Below are positions 7,801-16,713 of a stretch of 35,697 nt of DNA, piece after piece. The stretch comes from a virus. Location of the stretch: positions 1 through 35,697 of IMG/VR virus record IMGVR_UViG_3300006128_000006. The stretch is one strand, 5' to 3'. Under the pieces are notes generated by a model. It was given only the letters and a program-made list of their open reading frames with translations. It searched no databases and had not been told where the DNA came from. Both the position numbers and the translations under genes were made by a program. Each line of letters starts with the position of its first letter. Positions within the stretch are counted from its first letter, which is position 1.

Positions 7801-10187
7801 TGTTTAGTGCTGCTAAGATCGCTGCACCCTCTGCGGGTGGATATACGCTCTCGAAATCCTTACGGTTTCGTTCAAGTGCATCTGCTTATTTAAATAGGAC
7901 TCCTTCTGTAGCCAGTAATCTAACAACTTGGACATGGAGTCTTTGGATTAAGCGTGGCACGATTGGATTGTCATCAAGTATTTATTTTTCAGGTGTATCT
8001 TCTAATACATCTAACTATGCGTTTATTGGTTTTGAAAACGGTCAATTAAGATACTTTGATAGAATATCAGCAGGAACGCAAATCAATTTGCAAACTACTC
8101 AAATATTTGCTGATCCATCTGCTTGGTATCATATTGTTATTGCAACAGATACAACTCAGGCAACTGCATCAAATAGAGTTAAATTTTATGTAAACGGTGT
8201 TCAAGTTACAGCGTTTTCATCATCTACATATCCATCGCAAAATTACGCAACTTGGTACAACAACACTTATTTGACGCAGCTTGGTCGTGGTGAAAACGCA
8301 CCCGGCACACCATTTTATTTTGATGGTTATATGGCTGAAATCAATTTTATTGATGGACAGCAACTCACCCCATCATCATTCGGCTCATTCAATTCCGTAA
8401 CAGGCGTATGGCAACCTGCTAAATACACAGGTACATATGGTACTAACGGGTTCTATTTACCGTTTACAAATACAACTAGCACAACTACGCTAGGTTACGA
8501 CTCAAGCGGTAACGGTAATAACTGGACAACAAATAACATCTCGCTGACTGCGGGTAGCACATACGATTCAATGACGGATGTGCCGACTCTGACAAGTGCT
8601 ACGGTTGCTAATTATTCAGTAATGAATCCGTTAGATAAAGGTTCAAGCATTACTTTGCTAGATGGCAATTTGCAGCATTTAGGGAATAATTCTTCTGCTG
8701 GATGCGTTAGAGGAACATTTGTAATTCCATCAACCGGCAAATGGTATTGGGAAGTAACAAAAATATCGTCTACTCAGTTTGGTGCTGGTATATCAACAAA
8801 CACATCTTCCCTCAATAACTACGTTGGCGGGGATGCTTATGGGTGGGGTTATTATTCAGGTGACGGTCTTGTATACAACAATGGCACAACTATTCGTTCT
8901 GGTGCAACTCTAGCTGTTGGCGATATTCTTGGTGTAGCCTTTGATTCTGGCGCAGGTTCGTTATCGTTTTATAAAAACAATGTGCTTCAAGCAACGGCTA
9001 TTACAGGATTTACACCTGCCACAATAAATTATTTTGCATCATTAGGAACAAATAGTAGTGGCAACGGTAATGCTGCAATCAATTTCGGTCAACAACCCTT
9101 CACCTACACACCTCCAACTGGCTATGTAGCACTCAATGCGTACAATCTTCCGACGGGAACTATTCTTGCCGGAAATAAGTACATGGATGCTACGCTATGG
9201 ACAGGAGATGGTACAAGTCCACGTGCAATCACTAACGCTGCTGGATTTCAACCTGATTTAGTTTGGGTAAAACAACGTAGCGGTACAGCATGGAACGTAT
9301 GGATGGATTCCATTCGTGGTGGTGGTCAAATCCAATCTAATAATACTGATGCAGAATTGTCACAAGCATCAAACGTCGGTGGCTATGTTTCGTCTTATAA
9401 CAGTAATGGATTTACAGCAACAAAAGGTAGTGATGCTGGATTTTCTACTTATAATGGAAGTGGTCAAACTTATGTGGCTTGGCAATGGCAAGCAGGAAAA
9501 GGCACAACGTCTAGCAACACCAACGGATCAATTACATCGACTGTAAGCGTTAATGCTAGTGCTGGATTTTCAATTATTACATACACAGGTAATGGCGTAT
9601 CAGGTGCTACGGTTGGTCATGGACTTGGTGTTGCGCCTACGTTTTGGATAATTAAACGCAGAGATGGAACGGGGGCATGGAAAGCATTAAGCACTGTCAC
9701 AGGCTCAGTGTTAATGGGCGAATTAAACACCACAACAACATGGGCATCCCCCGGTTCTCCCATGACTACTGCGCCGACAAGTTCAGTAATTACTCTTGAC
9801 TCAAGTGGCGATAGAAACGGATCAGGTCAAACGTATGTTATTTATGCTTGGACTCCAATACCCGGATACTCTGCAATTACATACTTTACTGGCAACGGAA
9901 GCACTAGTGGTCCATTTGTATATTTAGGATTTAGACCAAAGTGGACTATTTCAAAAGATATAGATGGTGGTAGTAGTTGGGGTATGTTTGATTCTGTTAG
10001 AAATACATATAACGTAGAAAATTTAAGATTAGATGCAGACGCATCTAGTGCTGAATATACTGACGCTGTATATAACTATTTAAGTAATGGTTTACAACTT
10101 GTTTCAGCAGATTTAAATCAAAACAACCATAGGCATATTTTAATTTCATTTGCTGAAAACCCATTTAGATACGCTTTAGCGAGGTAA
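7800..10187 (+). CDS. Large receptor-binding/tail protein with LamG- and SPRY-like domains (795 aa)
   Basis: Residues about 18-185 resemble a LamG/concanavalin-A-like lectin sandwich (TWTWSLWIKRG, then WYHIVIATDTTQA, VKFYVNGVQV, FDGYMAEINFIDGQ). Residues about 300-430 resemble a SPRY-like beta sandwich (GKWYWEVTKIS, GDILGVAFDSGAGSLSFYKN). Residues 465-795 hold two repeats of a phage tail module (FQPDLVWVKQRSGTAWNVWM; GVAPTFWIIKRRDGTGAWKA) as in the DUF7483-type proteins of marine phages. Two carbohydrate-binding-like folds imply host-surface glycan recognition. It is the likeliest host-range determinant. Confidence 0.8.
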   Translation: MFSAAKIAAPSAGGYTLSKSLRFRSSASAYLNRTPSVASNLTTWTWSLWIKRGTIGLSSSIYFSGVSSNTSNYAFIGFENGQLRYFDRISAGTQINLQTTQIFADPSAWYHIVIATDTTQATASNRVKFYVNGVQVTAFSSSTYPSQNYATWYNNTYLTQLGRGENAPGTPFYFDGYMAEINFIDGQQLTPSSFGSFNSVTGVWQPAKYTGTYGTNGFYLPFTNTTSTTTLGYDSSGNGNNWTTNNISLTAGSTYDSMTDVPTLTSATVANYSVMNPLDKGSSITLLDGNLQHLGNNSSAGCVRGTFVIPSTGKWYWEVTKISSTQFGAGISTNTSSLNNYVGGDAYGWGYYSGDGLVYNNGTTIRSGATLAVGDILGVAFDSGAGSLSFYKNNVLQATAITGFTPATINYFASLGTNSSGNGNAAINFGQQPFTYTPPTGYVALNAYNLPTGTILAGNKYMDATLWTGDGTSPRAITNAAGFQPDLVWVKQRSGTAWNVWMDSIRGGGQIQSNNTDAELSQASNVGGYVSSYNSNGFTATKGSDAGFSTYNGSGQTYVAWQWQAGKGTTSSNTNGSITSTVSVNASAGFSIITYTGNGVSGATVGHGLGVAPTFWIIKRRDGTGAWKALSTVTGSVLMGELNTTTTWASPGSPMTTAPTSSVITLDSSGDRNGSGQTYVIYAWTPIPGYSAITYFTGNGSTSGPFVYLGFRPKWTISKDIDGGSSWGMFDSVRNTYNVENLRLDADASSAEYTDAVYNYLSNGLQLVSADLNQNNHRHILISFAENPFRYALAR

Positions 10188-10189
10188 TA

Positions 10190-10720
10190 ATGTTTGCAAT
10201 TATTCAAAACGGCGCAATCGCCTTACTTATACAGCCCGGAACAGCGTTTACTTGGGATGGTGTTGAGTATCCATCCAATTGGCTCAACCTCTCTACACCA
10301 CAAGCTAAGTCTGCTATTGGTCTAGTTGATGTTGTATATGCGCCCTACCCTAACGACACGTACTACTGGGTAACTGAGAACGCACCTGTCTATAACGCAC
10401 AGACGAATCAAGTTGATGTGACGTACACCACGACGCCTAAAGATTTGGCTACGCTCAAGACTAATTTAATCAACCAACTCAACCAGACAGCATGGACGCT
10501 TCTCAATCCATCTGACTGGATGGTGATTATGGCTACTGAGACAGGTACACAAGTTCCTGCTGCGTGGAATACATGGAGAGCAGAGATCAGGACGCAAGCT
10601 GCTAACCAAGCGACAGCAATCAATGCTTGCACGACAGTCGATGCACTTGCTGCACTTGCACCTGTAGTCTGGGCTAACGATCCTAATTATGTACCGCCTA
10701 CTCAGGAGGCTGCACAATGA
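10190..10720 (+). CDS. Tail-fibre-associated protein, possible fibre assembly factor (176 aa)
   Basis: The gene follows the receptor-binding gene by two bases with a GAGGT ribosome site. The N-terminal 60 residues are beta (MFAIIQNGAIALLIQPGTAF). Residues about 85-160 are helical and contain LNPSDWMVIMATETGTQVPA and WRAEIRTQAA, the pattern seen in small tail-fibre assembly/DUF4376-like proteins. A chaperone role for the neighbouring fibre is plausible but not proven. Confidence 0.65.
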   Translation: MFAIIQNGAIALLIQPGTAFTWDGVEYPSNWLNLSTPQAKSAIGLVDVVYAPYPNDTYYWVTENAPVYNAQTNQVDVTYTTTPKDLATLKTNLINQLNQTAWTLLNPSDWMVIMATETGTQVPAAWNTWRAEIRTQAANQATAINACTTVDALAALAPVVWANDPNYVPPTQEAAQ

Positions 10721-11043
10721 GTACAAACGCTTTTACCCAGTACGGTAACACCATAACGTTTACGGCTGCGACAAGTGCGCCTACACCTGTGCAAGTTACA
10801 TCTAATGTAAACGGAAACCAGTATCGGATTATCAATAGCGGTAACGTTGTCGTATTTCTTGGTTACGGTACAAGTGCAGCTAATGCTACAAGCAATGCGG
10901 TCGTTGTGACCAGTTCACAGGCTTCTTTGCCTTTGCTTCCCGGTACGGATGAGATTCTGACGTTTGTGCCTAACGCATACTTTACTGGCATTACGTCAAG
11001 CGGTACAGCAAGTATTTACATCACAAATGGCGATGGAATGTAA
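10717..11043 (+). CDS. Small beta-rich tail/structural protein (108 aa)
   Basis: The start overlaps the preceding stop (ATGA) behind a consensus AGGAGG ribosome site. The product is Thr/Ser/Val-rich with one jelly-roll-like stretch (VQVTSNVNGNQYRIINSGNV, ending YITNGDGM) and almost no charge. It probably decorates the virion or fibre. No catalytic motif is seen. Confidence 0.65.
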   Translation: MSTNAFTQYGNTITFTAATSAPTPVQVTSNVNGNQYRIINSGNVVVFLGYGTSAANATSNAVVVTSSQASLPLLPGTDEILTFVPNAYFTGITSSGTASIYITNGDGM

Positions 11044-11046
11044 ATT

Positions 11047-11784
11047 ATGTTAAAGACAGTAGCTATTACTCAAGGTGGCGGTGGTGGTGGTAACGGCACA
11101 GTTACCAACGTAGCTACTGGTACGGGTTTAACAGGTGGTCCGATTACGACTACCGGAACGATTGCGCTTGCTAACACCGCAGTCACAGCAGGAACATACG
11201 GCAACGCATCAACCGTTGCTCAAGTCACGATCAATGCTCAAGGTCAGGTTACTAACGCTGTCAACGTAGCAATCAGCATTGCTAACAGTGCGGTGACAGG
11301 TTTAGGTACGATGGCGACTCAGAACGCCAATGCAGTAACCATTACAGGCGGCACAGCGGATAACGTATCTATTGGTGCGACAACTCCTGCTAACGCTGTG
11401 TTTATACAAGCTACGGCTAACAATGGCTTGTATTCCAAAAGTACGTTTGGTGGAACATATACAGACGGTATCGTTGTTGATTACTCAACAGGTAATGGTC
11501 GCATCAGCGTAGGTGGTGGTGACGGATTAACTTTCTATAACGGTGGCGTAGCTAACACTTCATTAGGTAACGTTACGTCTGCGGGTGTATGGAATCTTGC
11601 TAATCTTGTTTCATCTAACGTAAGTATTACGGGTGGTTCGATCAACGTACAGACAACTAACCATACTGCTACAACATCATCTACCGCTACGTTTGCTACA
11701 TCTAGCCTTCCTCTTGTCCCTGCTGGATATATTCAGTTTGATTTGAATGGGACGGTCGTTAAGATTCCTTACTATGCGGTGTAA
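11047..11784 (+). CDS. Tail fibre protein (245 aa)
   Basis: A Gly-rich linker at residues 9-16 is followed by GTVTNVATGTGLTGGPITTT, a motif typical of trimeric phage fibre shafts, then repeated N/T/V-rich strands and a short C-terminal head (LPLVPAGYIQFDLNGTVVK). It lies in the fibre cluster. It is probably a short side fibre or a distal fibre segment; there is no chaperone-type autoproteolytic domain. Confidence 0.75.
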   Translation: MLKTVAITQGGGGGGNGTVTNVATGTGLTGGPITTTGTIALANTAVTAGTYGNASTVAQVTINAQGQVTNAVNVAISIANSAVTGLGTMATQNANAVTITGGTADNVSIGATTPANAVFIQATANNGLYSKSTFGGTYTDGIVVDYSTGNGRISVGGGDGLTFYNGGVANTSLGNVTSAGVWNLANLVSSNVSITGGSINVQTTNHTATTSSTATFATSSLPLVPAGYIQFDLNGTVVKIPYYAV

Positions 11785-11787
11785 TCA

Positions 11788-12021
11788 ATGGACTGGCAAC
11801 AATTTATCAACGTAGGATTAGCTGCTTTACTTTCTGTCATTGGTTGGTTCGCTCGACAGCTTTGGGAAGCAGTGCAAGATTTAAAAACTGACGTAAACAG
11901 TTTAGAGCTTCATGTTTCTGAAAATTACGTCAAGAAAGTTGATATTGCCGCTAGGTTTGACCGCATTGAGCAATTGCTAGACAAGGTTTATGACAAGCTA
12001 GATCAAAAGGCAGATAGATAA
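11788..12021 (+). CDS. Membrane-anchored coiled-coil protein (77 aa)
   Basis: A single hydrophobic helix (residues about 6-22, FINVGLAALLSVIGWFA) is followed by a charged coiled coil (25-75, ending DKLDQKADR). Small proteins of this design are common between the tail and lysis genes of tailed phages and are often annotated as holin-like or i-spanin-like. No cysteine or periplasmic partner proves that. The next gene begins within its stop codon. Confidence 0.6.
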   Translation: MDWQQFINVGLAALLSVIGWFARQLWEAVQDLKTDVNSLELHVSENYVKKVDIAARFDRIEQLLDKVYDKLDQKADR

Positions 12022-12365
12022 TGGATTATGCAGCGTTATCGACCGTAGAATTTGGTGACATCGACTCTTTAGGACAATTTCTCTTTGAAAATGGTCTACA
12101 ACACCAGGTTTTTCGGGATACGCTGTTTGCACAGGGCTATATCATCCCTGCATACGACTTAATGGACGCAAATCCTGATAATTTGGACGATTGGTTGCTC
12201 TCTCATCAGGACGAACATCAGGCTATTGCGAACCTTTTACAGCTTGATAATCCTGAGAATATGTTGGATGTAGATTGGAACGTAGAAGATGATTTTTATG
12301 ATTGGATCGCTTCTCACTTGTACATTCACGAACAAATTGCGTCTGCCTTGAACATTACAAGCTAG
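12021..12365 (+). CDS. Acidic hypothetical protein (114 aa)
   Basis: It overlaps the preceding stop by one base. The product is very acidic, with two similar halves (YDLMDANPDNLDDWLLSHQD, then EHQAIANLL; and DFYDWIASHLYIHEQIASAL), which suggests an internal duplication of a roughly 40-residue helical unit. Position just before the ejection-protein genes suggests a virion or assembly protein. No family recognised. Confidence 0.6.
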   Translation: MDYAALSTVEFGDIDSLGQFLFENGLQHQVFRDTLFAQGYIIPAYDLMDANPDNLDDWLLSHQDEHQAIANLLQLDNPENMLDVDWNVEDDFYDWIASHLYIHEQIASALNITS

Positions 12366-12412
12366 ATTAGAAAAAGTTTCCCCCGCCTCCAAAAAAAATG
12401 GGTTTTCGGTAA

Positions 12413-13825
12413 ATGGATGGATATAGTTTCGTTAGTAGTGGTGATGGCTCTGGATACTATGTCGATCCAAATGGCAACATTGTCACGGCTGCTGATTATC
12501 AAGCCCTGCAACAACAGCAACAACAACAGCAGCAACAGGCGGCATTGCAGCAACAATATGGCGCATCTGCTTGGACACAGGGCTATGCTCCTGCAACAGG
12601 GCAACCGTATCAGATCAATGATTACACAGGCACGCCAACCATTAACGTTGATGCTAACGGTAACGTAACGGCATGGCGTGGTGCTTCAGGTCAAATTTGG
12701 ACACCCGCAAGTTACAACAAGGCGGTAGCGACCGGACAGGTTGCTGAACCTAGTAATGCAAATCCAGTTGATATTGCTCCTCTACAGAATATTCAAACAC
12801 AAGGAATATTGCAAAGCGCACTTCAAGGTGCGTTATTTGTAGCGGGTGCGGCGTTAATGTCACCGGAGTTTGCAGGATTAACGTCTGCATTAAGTGGAGA
12901 AACGGTTACATCTGGATTAGCAACAGCAATAAATAGCTTTGCTGGATCATTAGGGTCATCGTTAGGGTTAGTAGGTCAAGACGCAGTTAATGCTGGAAAT
13001 GCGTTAATTCAAGCCGCAAACTCAGGTGCAGCAGGAGCATTGTCCAACAAAAATCCTTTGATTTCTGCTTTAAGTGCAGGAATAAGCCCTTTTGTAGGAT
13101 CAACTGCTTCTGATTTGTTACAAGGTGCTGGTGTTTCTTCAGACGTTGCAAAAATATTGGGAAGCACGGTTTCTAATGCAGCAAAGAATTTTGGTGGTTC
13201 TGTCGCATCTGGACAGACGGGCGCACAACAGGCACAAGCTGCTGAATTAGGTGCAATTGAAGGCGGCGTTTCATCTGGATTCCAAACTGCGGCAACTGAG
13301 GCAACAACGCCAGATTGGGTGACGCAATTGATGGAACAGGATATTGCGCCTACTGATACCAATTTAGCTATTCAACAAGCTCAAGATGCTCAGAACTTAA
13401 CAAAGGGTTTAACTAGCGCAGAATCTTTGGCGCAACAGTATCTAATTAACCCAGAACTTGCTAAATTATTGGGTATAGACGTTACGACATCTGAAACAGA
13501 AGCTCCTGCAACTGGTGCGCCTGGTCAAACTCGTGCGCCGACCACAACCACTCAGATTTCATCATCTGGTACAGGCGGTACTCGTGGCACAAGTGGTGGT
13601 GCAGGTGGCGGTAGTAGTGTTACTTTTGGCGGTGTGACTGAATATGGTCCAGGTGGGGTTAATACGACTGGATCACCGAGTACACAGGCATTAGCAAGCG
13701 CATTAAACGTAGGATCACCAAGTTCAGCAACAAGTGATGTACCTGATCCTTCAACGGGTGGGCAACAACAGAACGTATGGAATCAAGCATCATTAAGAGT
13801 TAAAGACGATACAGGGAGTTATTGA
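12413..13825 (+). CDS. Internal virion/ejection protein candidate 1, poly-Gln (470 aa)
   Basis: This is the first of four consecutive large genes before the lysis cassette, the place of ejection proteins in short-tailed phages (P22 gp7/gp20/gp16 analogues). It has an N-terminal YVDPNGNIVTAADYQ, a run of ten Gln (33-42), an Ala/Gly/Ser-rich hydrophobic middle (about 130-300; GALFVAGAALMSPEFAGL) able to insert in membrane, and a disordered Gly/Thr tail. No clear Shine-Dalgarno precedes it; an A8 tract and GGTTTTCGG do. Function is inferred from position and composition. Confidence 0.65.
   Translation: MDGYSFVSSGDGSGYYVDPNGNIVTAADYQALQQQQQQQQQQAALQQQYGASAWTQGYAPATGQPYQINDYTGTPTINVDANGNVTAWRGASGQIWTPASYNKAVATGQVAEPSNANPVDIAPLQNIQTQGILQSALQGALFVAGAALMSPEFAGLTSALSGETVTSGLATAINSFAGSLGSSLGLVGQDAVNAGNALIQAANSGAAGALSNKNPLISALSAGISPFVGSTASDLLQGAGVSSDVAKILGSTVSNAAKNFGGSVASGQTGAQQAQAAELGAIEGGVSSGFQTAATEATTPDWVTQLMEQDIAPTDTNLAIQQAQDAQNLTKGLTSAESLAQQYLINPELAKLLGIDVTTSETEAPATGAPGQTRAPTTTTQISSSGTGGTRGTSGGAGGGSSVTFGGVTEYGPGGVNTTGSPSTQALASALNVGSPSSATSDVPDPSTGGQQQNVWNQASLRVKDDTGSY
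12509..12538 (+). repeat. CAA/CAG microsatellite encoding ten glutamines
   Basis: Ten consecutive CAA or CAG codons, followed by Ala-Ala-Leu and three more Gln. Tracts of this kind vary in length by slippage, so copy number may differ among relatives. Confidence 0.85.
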
Positions 13826-15240
13826 TGAGTAAGTTATTAATGGAATCGCTCAAGCTAGACTTGCCAGGTTTGGCAGAGCTATTGCGCTCCAAAGGTCGTG
13901 GCAAAGACACGGTGCTTGCTCACATTACGCCTAAAGAAGCTGCTTTGCTCAAGAAAAGGGGTGGTAGAGGTAGTAGAAACCCTGATACAGGATTGCTTGA
14001 GTTTGATGATGGCGATACTGGATTTAGCGGTATGGAGACAGCATTTGAACAACCGAGTTCTGGTGGTGGTTTTGCTCAAAACACTCAAATTAGTAATGCG
14101 CTAGCAGATGCAGGAGGTGCTGGTGCAGGCGGAGGAGATGCGTCAACCGCATCACAAGCAGGTGATTTAGCTCTGTCTGGTTCATATTTCAATCAACCAA
14201 CAACTTCAACTGCTGCGCCATCTACGGGATTAGGAAGTCCGGCTGGTCTTACATTTCCTGGAGAATCTACGCAAAGCGGTGTTGCTTCATCTTCGGATAC
14301 CCCTACTCCACCTATTACAACTCCTGTTTCTACGGATAAGCCTGATGGCGGTAGCAGTGATTGGCTAAGTAAATTAACTAGCGCACTAGGTGGTGCTGCT
14401 GGTCTTGCTAAATTGGCTGGATTAGGTGGTGTGGCTGCTGCTGTAGGTAGTCAAGCACAAACGGCTGCTCAACAAGGACAACAAGCGGCACAACAAGTAG
14501 GTGCTATTGCTCCTCAAGTTCAAGCTCAGTCTCAAGCTGCACAACAGCAATTAGGCAATATTGCTCAAAACGCTCAATTGTATGGACAACAAGCAGCCAA
14601 TCAAGTTGGTGCGGTTATTCCTCAGTTGCAGCAAATTGGTCAGAACATTTCTGCTTACGGTCAGCCTCTAATTGATACTGGCACACAGCAAATGCAACAA
14701 GCATTAGGCGGTGCATTAACTCCTGCTAATCAACAGGCTTACAATGCGCTGAAAGCACAGGCTGAACAAGGTATTGCCTCTCGTGGCGGTGTTGGTGCAA
14801 TGCAAGCCGGGGTTGCAGAACAGAATGCGTTAGCTAACCTTGCTCAACAACAGTTCCAGGCAGGTCAACAGGCTTATCAGGCGGGTGCTGCTTATGGTGT
14901 CCAAGGTCAAAGCATGATGGCTCAAGCAGCTCAATTAGGATTGACGCAAGAGCAGATTCAGTTGGCTCAGAACAATCTTGCTAACCAAATTCAGATTGGA
15001 TCAGTTAATACTGCATTGGCTCAGAACGGTATTGCAGACGGATACACCGTACAAGGCATTCAGATGGGATTGCAAGCGGATCAACAATTGGCTGCTCAGA
15101 TGTCTAGCTTGTATCAGAGTTTGGCTCAGATTGCGTTTAACAACCCAACAACGCCTAAATATAGTCCGATAACGGGGCAACCGCTATATAACACTCAGAC
15201 AGGTCAACCTGCAACGCAATCAACAAGTATTTTTGGTTAA
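13825..15240 (+). CDS. Internal virion/ejection protein candidate 2, Gln/Ala-rich (471 aa)
   Basis: The ATG overlaps the previous stop as ATGA (13823-13828). After a basic N-terminus (SKGRGKDTVLAHITPKEAAL, residues about 23-42) comes a disordered Ser/Thr/Gly stretch. Residues about 190-430 are an Ala/Gln-rich helical region (QTAAQQGQQAAQQVGAIAPQ) with amphipathic GLGGVAAAVG. The C-terminus has PKYSPITGQPLYNTQTGQPA. Such Ala/Gln-rich helical proteins are packaged in the head and ejected to form the transenvelope channel. The start could be the in-frame TTG one codon upstream, but ATG is preferred. Confidence 0.65.
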   Translation: MSKLLMESLKLDLPGLAELLRSKGRGKDTVLAHITPKEAALLKKRGGRGSRNPDTGLLEFDDGDTGFSGMETAFEQPSSGGGFAQNTQISNALADAGGAGAGGGDASTASQAGDLALSGSYFNQPTTSTAAPSTGLGSPAGLTFPGESTQSGVASSSDTPTPPITTPVSTDKPDGGSSDWLSKLTSALGGAAGLAKLAGLGGVAAAVGSQAQTAAQQGQQAAQQVGAIAPQVQAQSQAAQQQLGNIAQNAQLYGQQAANQVGAVIPQLQQIGQNISAYGQPLIDTGTQQMQQALGGALTPANQQAYNALKAQAEQGIASRGGVGAMQAGVAEQNALANLAQQQFQAGQQAYQAGAAYGVQGQSMMAQAAQLGLTQEQIQLAQNNLANQIQIGSVNTALAQNGIADGYTVQGIQMGLQADQQLAAQMSSLYQSLAQIAFNNPTTPKYSPITGQPLYNTQTGQPATQSTSIFG

Positions 15241-15249
15241 GGAATAGAC

Positions 15250-16713
15250 ATGGTTGATACCGTTACAACTGCAAGTCCTGATACTTCAAACGATGAAGTA
15301 AGGATTGACTCTTTAATTAGTCAAATGAATCAAACGCCAAAAATGCGATTGACTCCTGAGGAAGCATTAAAGGCTGCTGCGGCAAATGCTGAGAACAAAG
15401 CAAAATTAGATGCTGAATTGGAGAAAATCAAATCTAGACGTATTGCTTCAGTTGATGAGCCGTACAAACAAAAAATACAAGAGACGGGAAGGCAACAAGA
15501 ACAAATTGCTAATCAGATGAAGGAAACTTATCATGTGCCGCAAGAAACGGTATCTGATTACGCACAGCTAGCAGGAATCGTTGGTGTTCTTGGTGTGATG
15601 CTTGGTAAGTCAGGAAAACAATCAGCAACAAATGTTCTTTCTGCTATTGACGGTACGCTAAAGGGCTATCAGCAAGGTCGTAAAGACATGATTGTTAATG
15701 GTCAAAAAGAATTTGAAATTAACATGAAGAGATTGCAAGCCGAGGCTGCTGCTGTGGCAGCAACGCTTGAATCTGCAACTAAATTACGTGCAGTTGACCT
15801 TGAACAAGCTAATCAAAAGTTTGCAGAACTGAAAGCCAGAGCTTATCAAGGTATTGCTGCGTCTGATTACGTTGCTAACAATAGTATGAAAACAATTGAA
15901 GTAAAAGCTCAATTGGATAATTTGGCATTACGATCACTAGAATATGTTAACAAGATAAAACAGCAAAACCTAGCAAATCAAGAAACGTGGATTGATAGCA
16001 AAACGAATCAAGCGTTTATTTACAATACAGCAACACACAAGACAACTGATCTGCAAGGCAACCCAATTGATCCGTCCGTTATGGGAACGGCTCGTAAGAT
16101 GGGTGCGGCACAAAGTAAAGCAGGTGGATTGGGTGAAGGTATGCCTAAAACCGCACAAGAAATTTCTCAAACGGTTAATCGTTATCAAACTATTAAAAAC
16201 CTTGAAGATTTGGATACATTGCTTAATGATCCAAAATACTCAAAATATATTACTCCGGCTACAAAACTTGAACCAGCCGTTTTGCAGCGTTTAGCTAAAG
16301 ATTTCCCTGAACTTGAATCTAAACTTGCTCGTATGCAAGCGGGTGAGTTCTTGATTGGTGGTAAAGCTCTTACTGGTCCTGAACAAGCAATTCTAGAGCC
16401 TATTTATGGTTGGAAAGGAATTACTGCTGACGCATTAAAAACAAGAGTTAGAGTTGCTAAACAAGATATGCAAAATCAACAAGCAATTTATGAGAACCTT
16501 TATCCTGGACTTACTGCTAAACGTCAAGTGTGGGATCAAGTGTATGAAAATTCTCGCAAACCAACTATTCCAGTTAACTCTGTTTTAGATTCAGGTTCAA
16601 GCGGCTCAACGCAAGCATCAAGTCAAGAAATAGAAGCGGCTCTTGCCTGGATTGCAGCAAATCCTAATGATCCTCGTGTTCCGGAAATTAAGAAAATATT
16701 AGGAGTCCAGTAA
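15250..16713 (+). CDS. Internal virion/ejection protein candidate 3, coiled coil (487 aa)
   Basis: AAGGAA precedes the ATG. Residues about 30-90 and 155-245 are charged coiled coil (KAKLDAELEKIKSRRIASVD; NMKRLQAEAAAVAATLESAT). Between them is a short hydrophobic segment (about 104-116, AQLAGIVGVLGVMLG) that could cross or insert in membrane. Middle size, coiled coils and a single hydrophobic patch match an ejection-channel subunit. No lytic transglycosylase motif is seen. Confidence 0.65.
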   Translation: MVDTVTTASPDTSNDEVRIDSLISQMNQTPKMRLTPEEALKAAAANAENKAKLDAELEKIKSRRIASVDEPYKQKIQETGRQQEQIANQMKETYHVPQETVSDYAQLAGIVGVLGVMLGKSGKQSATNVLSAIDGTLKGYQQGRKDMIVNGQKEFEINMKRLQAEAAAVAATLESATKLRAVDLEQANQKFAELKARAYQGIAASDYVANNSMKTIEVKAQLDNLALRSLEYVNKIKQQNLANQETWIDSKTNQAFIYNTATHKTTDLQGNPIDPSVMGTARKMGAAQSKAGGLGEGMPKTAQEISQTVNRYQTIKNLEDLDTLLNDPKYSKYITPATKLEPAVLQRLAKDFPELESKLARMQAGEFLIGGKALTGPEQAILEPIYGWKGITADALKTRVRVAKQDMQNQQAIYENLYPGLTAKRQVWDQVYENSRKPTIPVNSVLDSGSSGSTQASSQEIEAALAWIAANPNDPRVPEIKKILGVQ

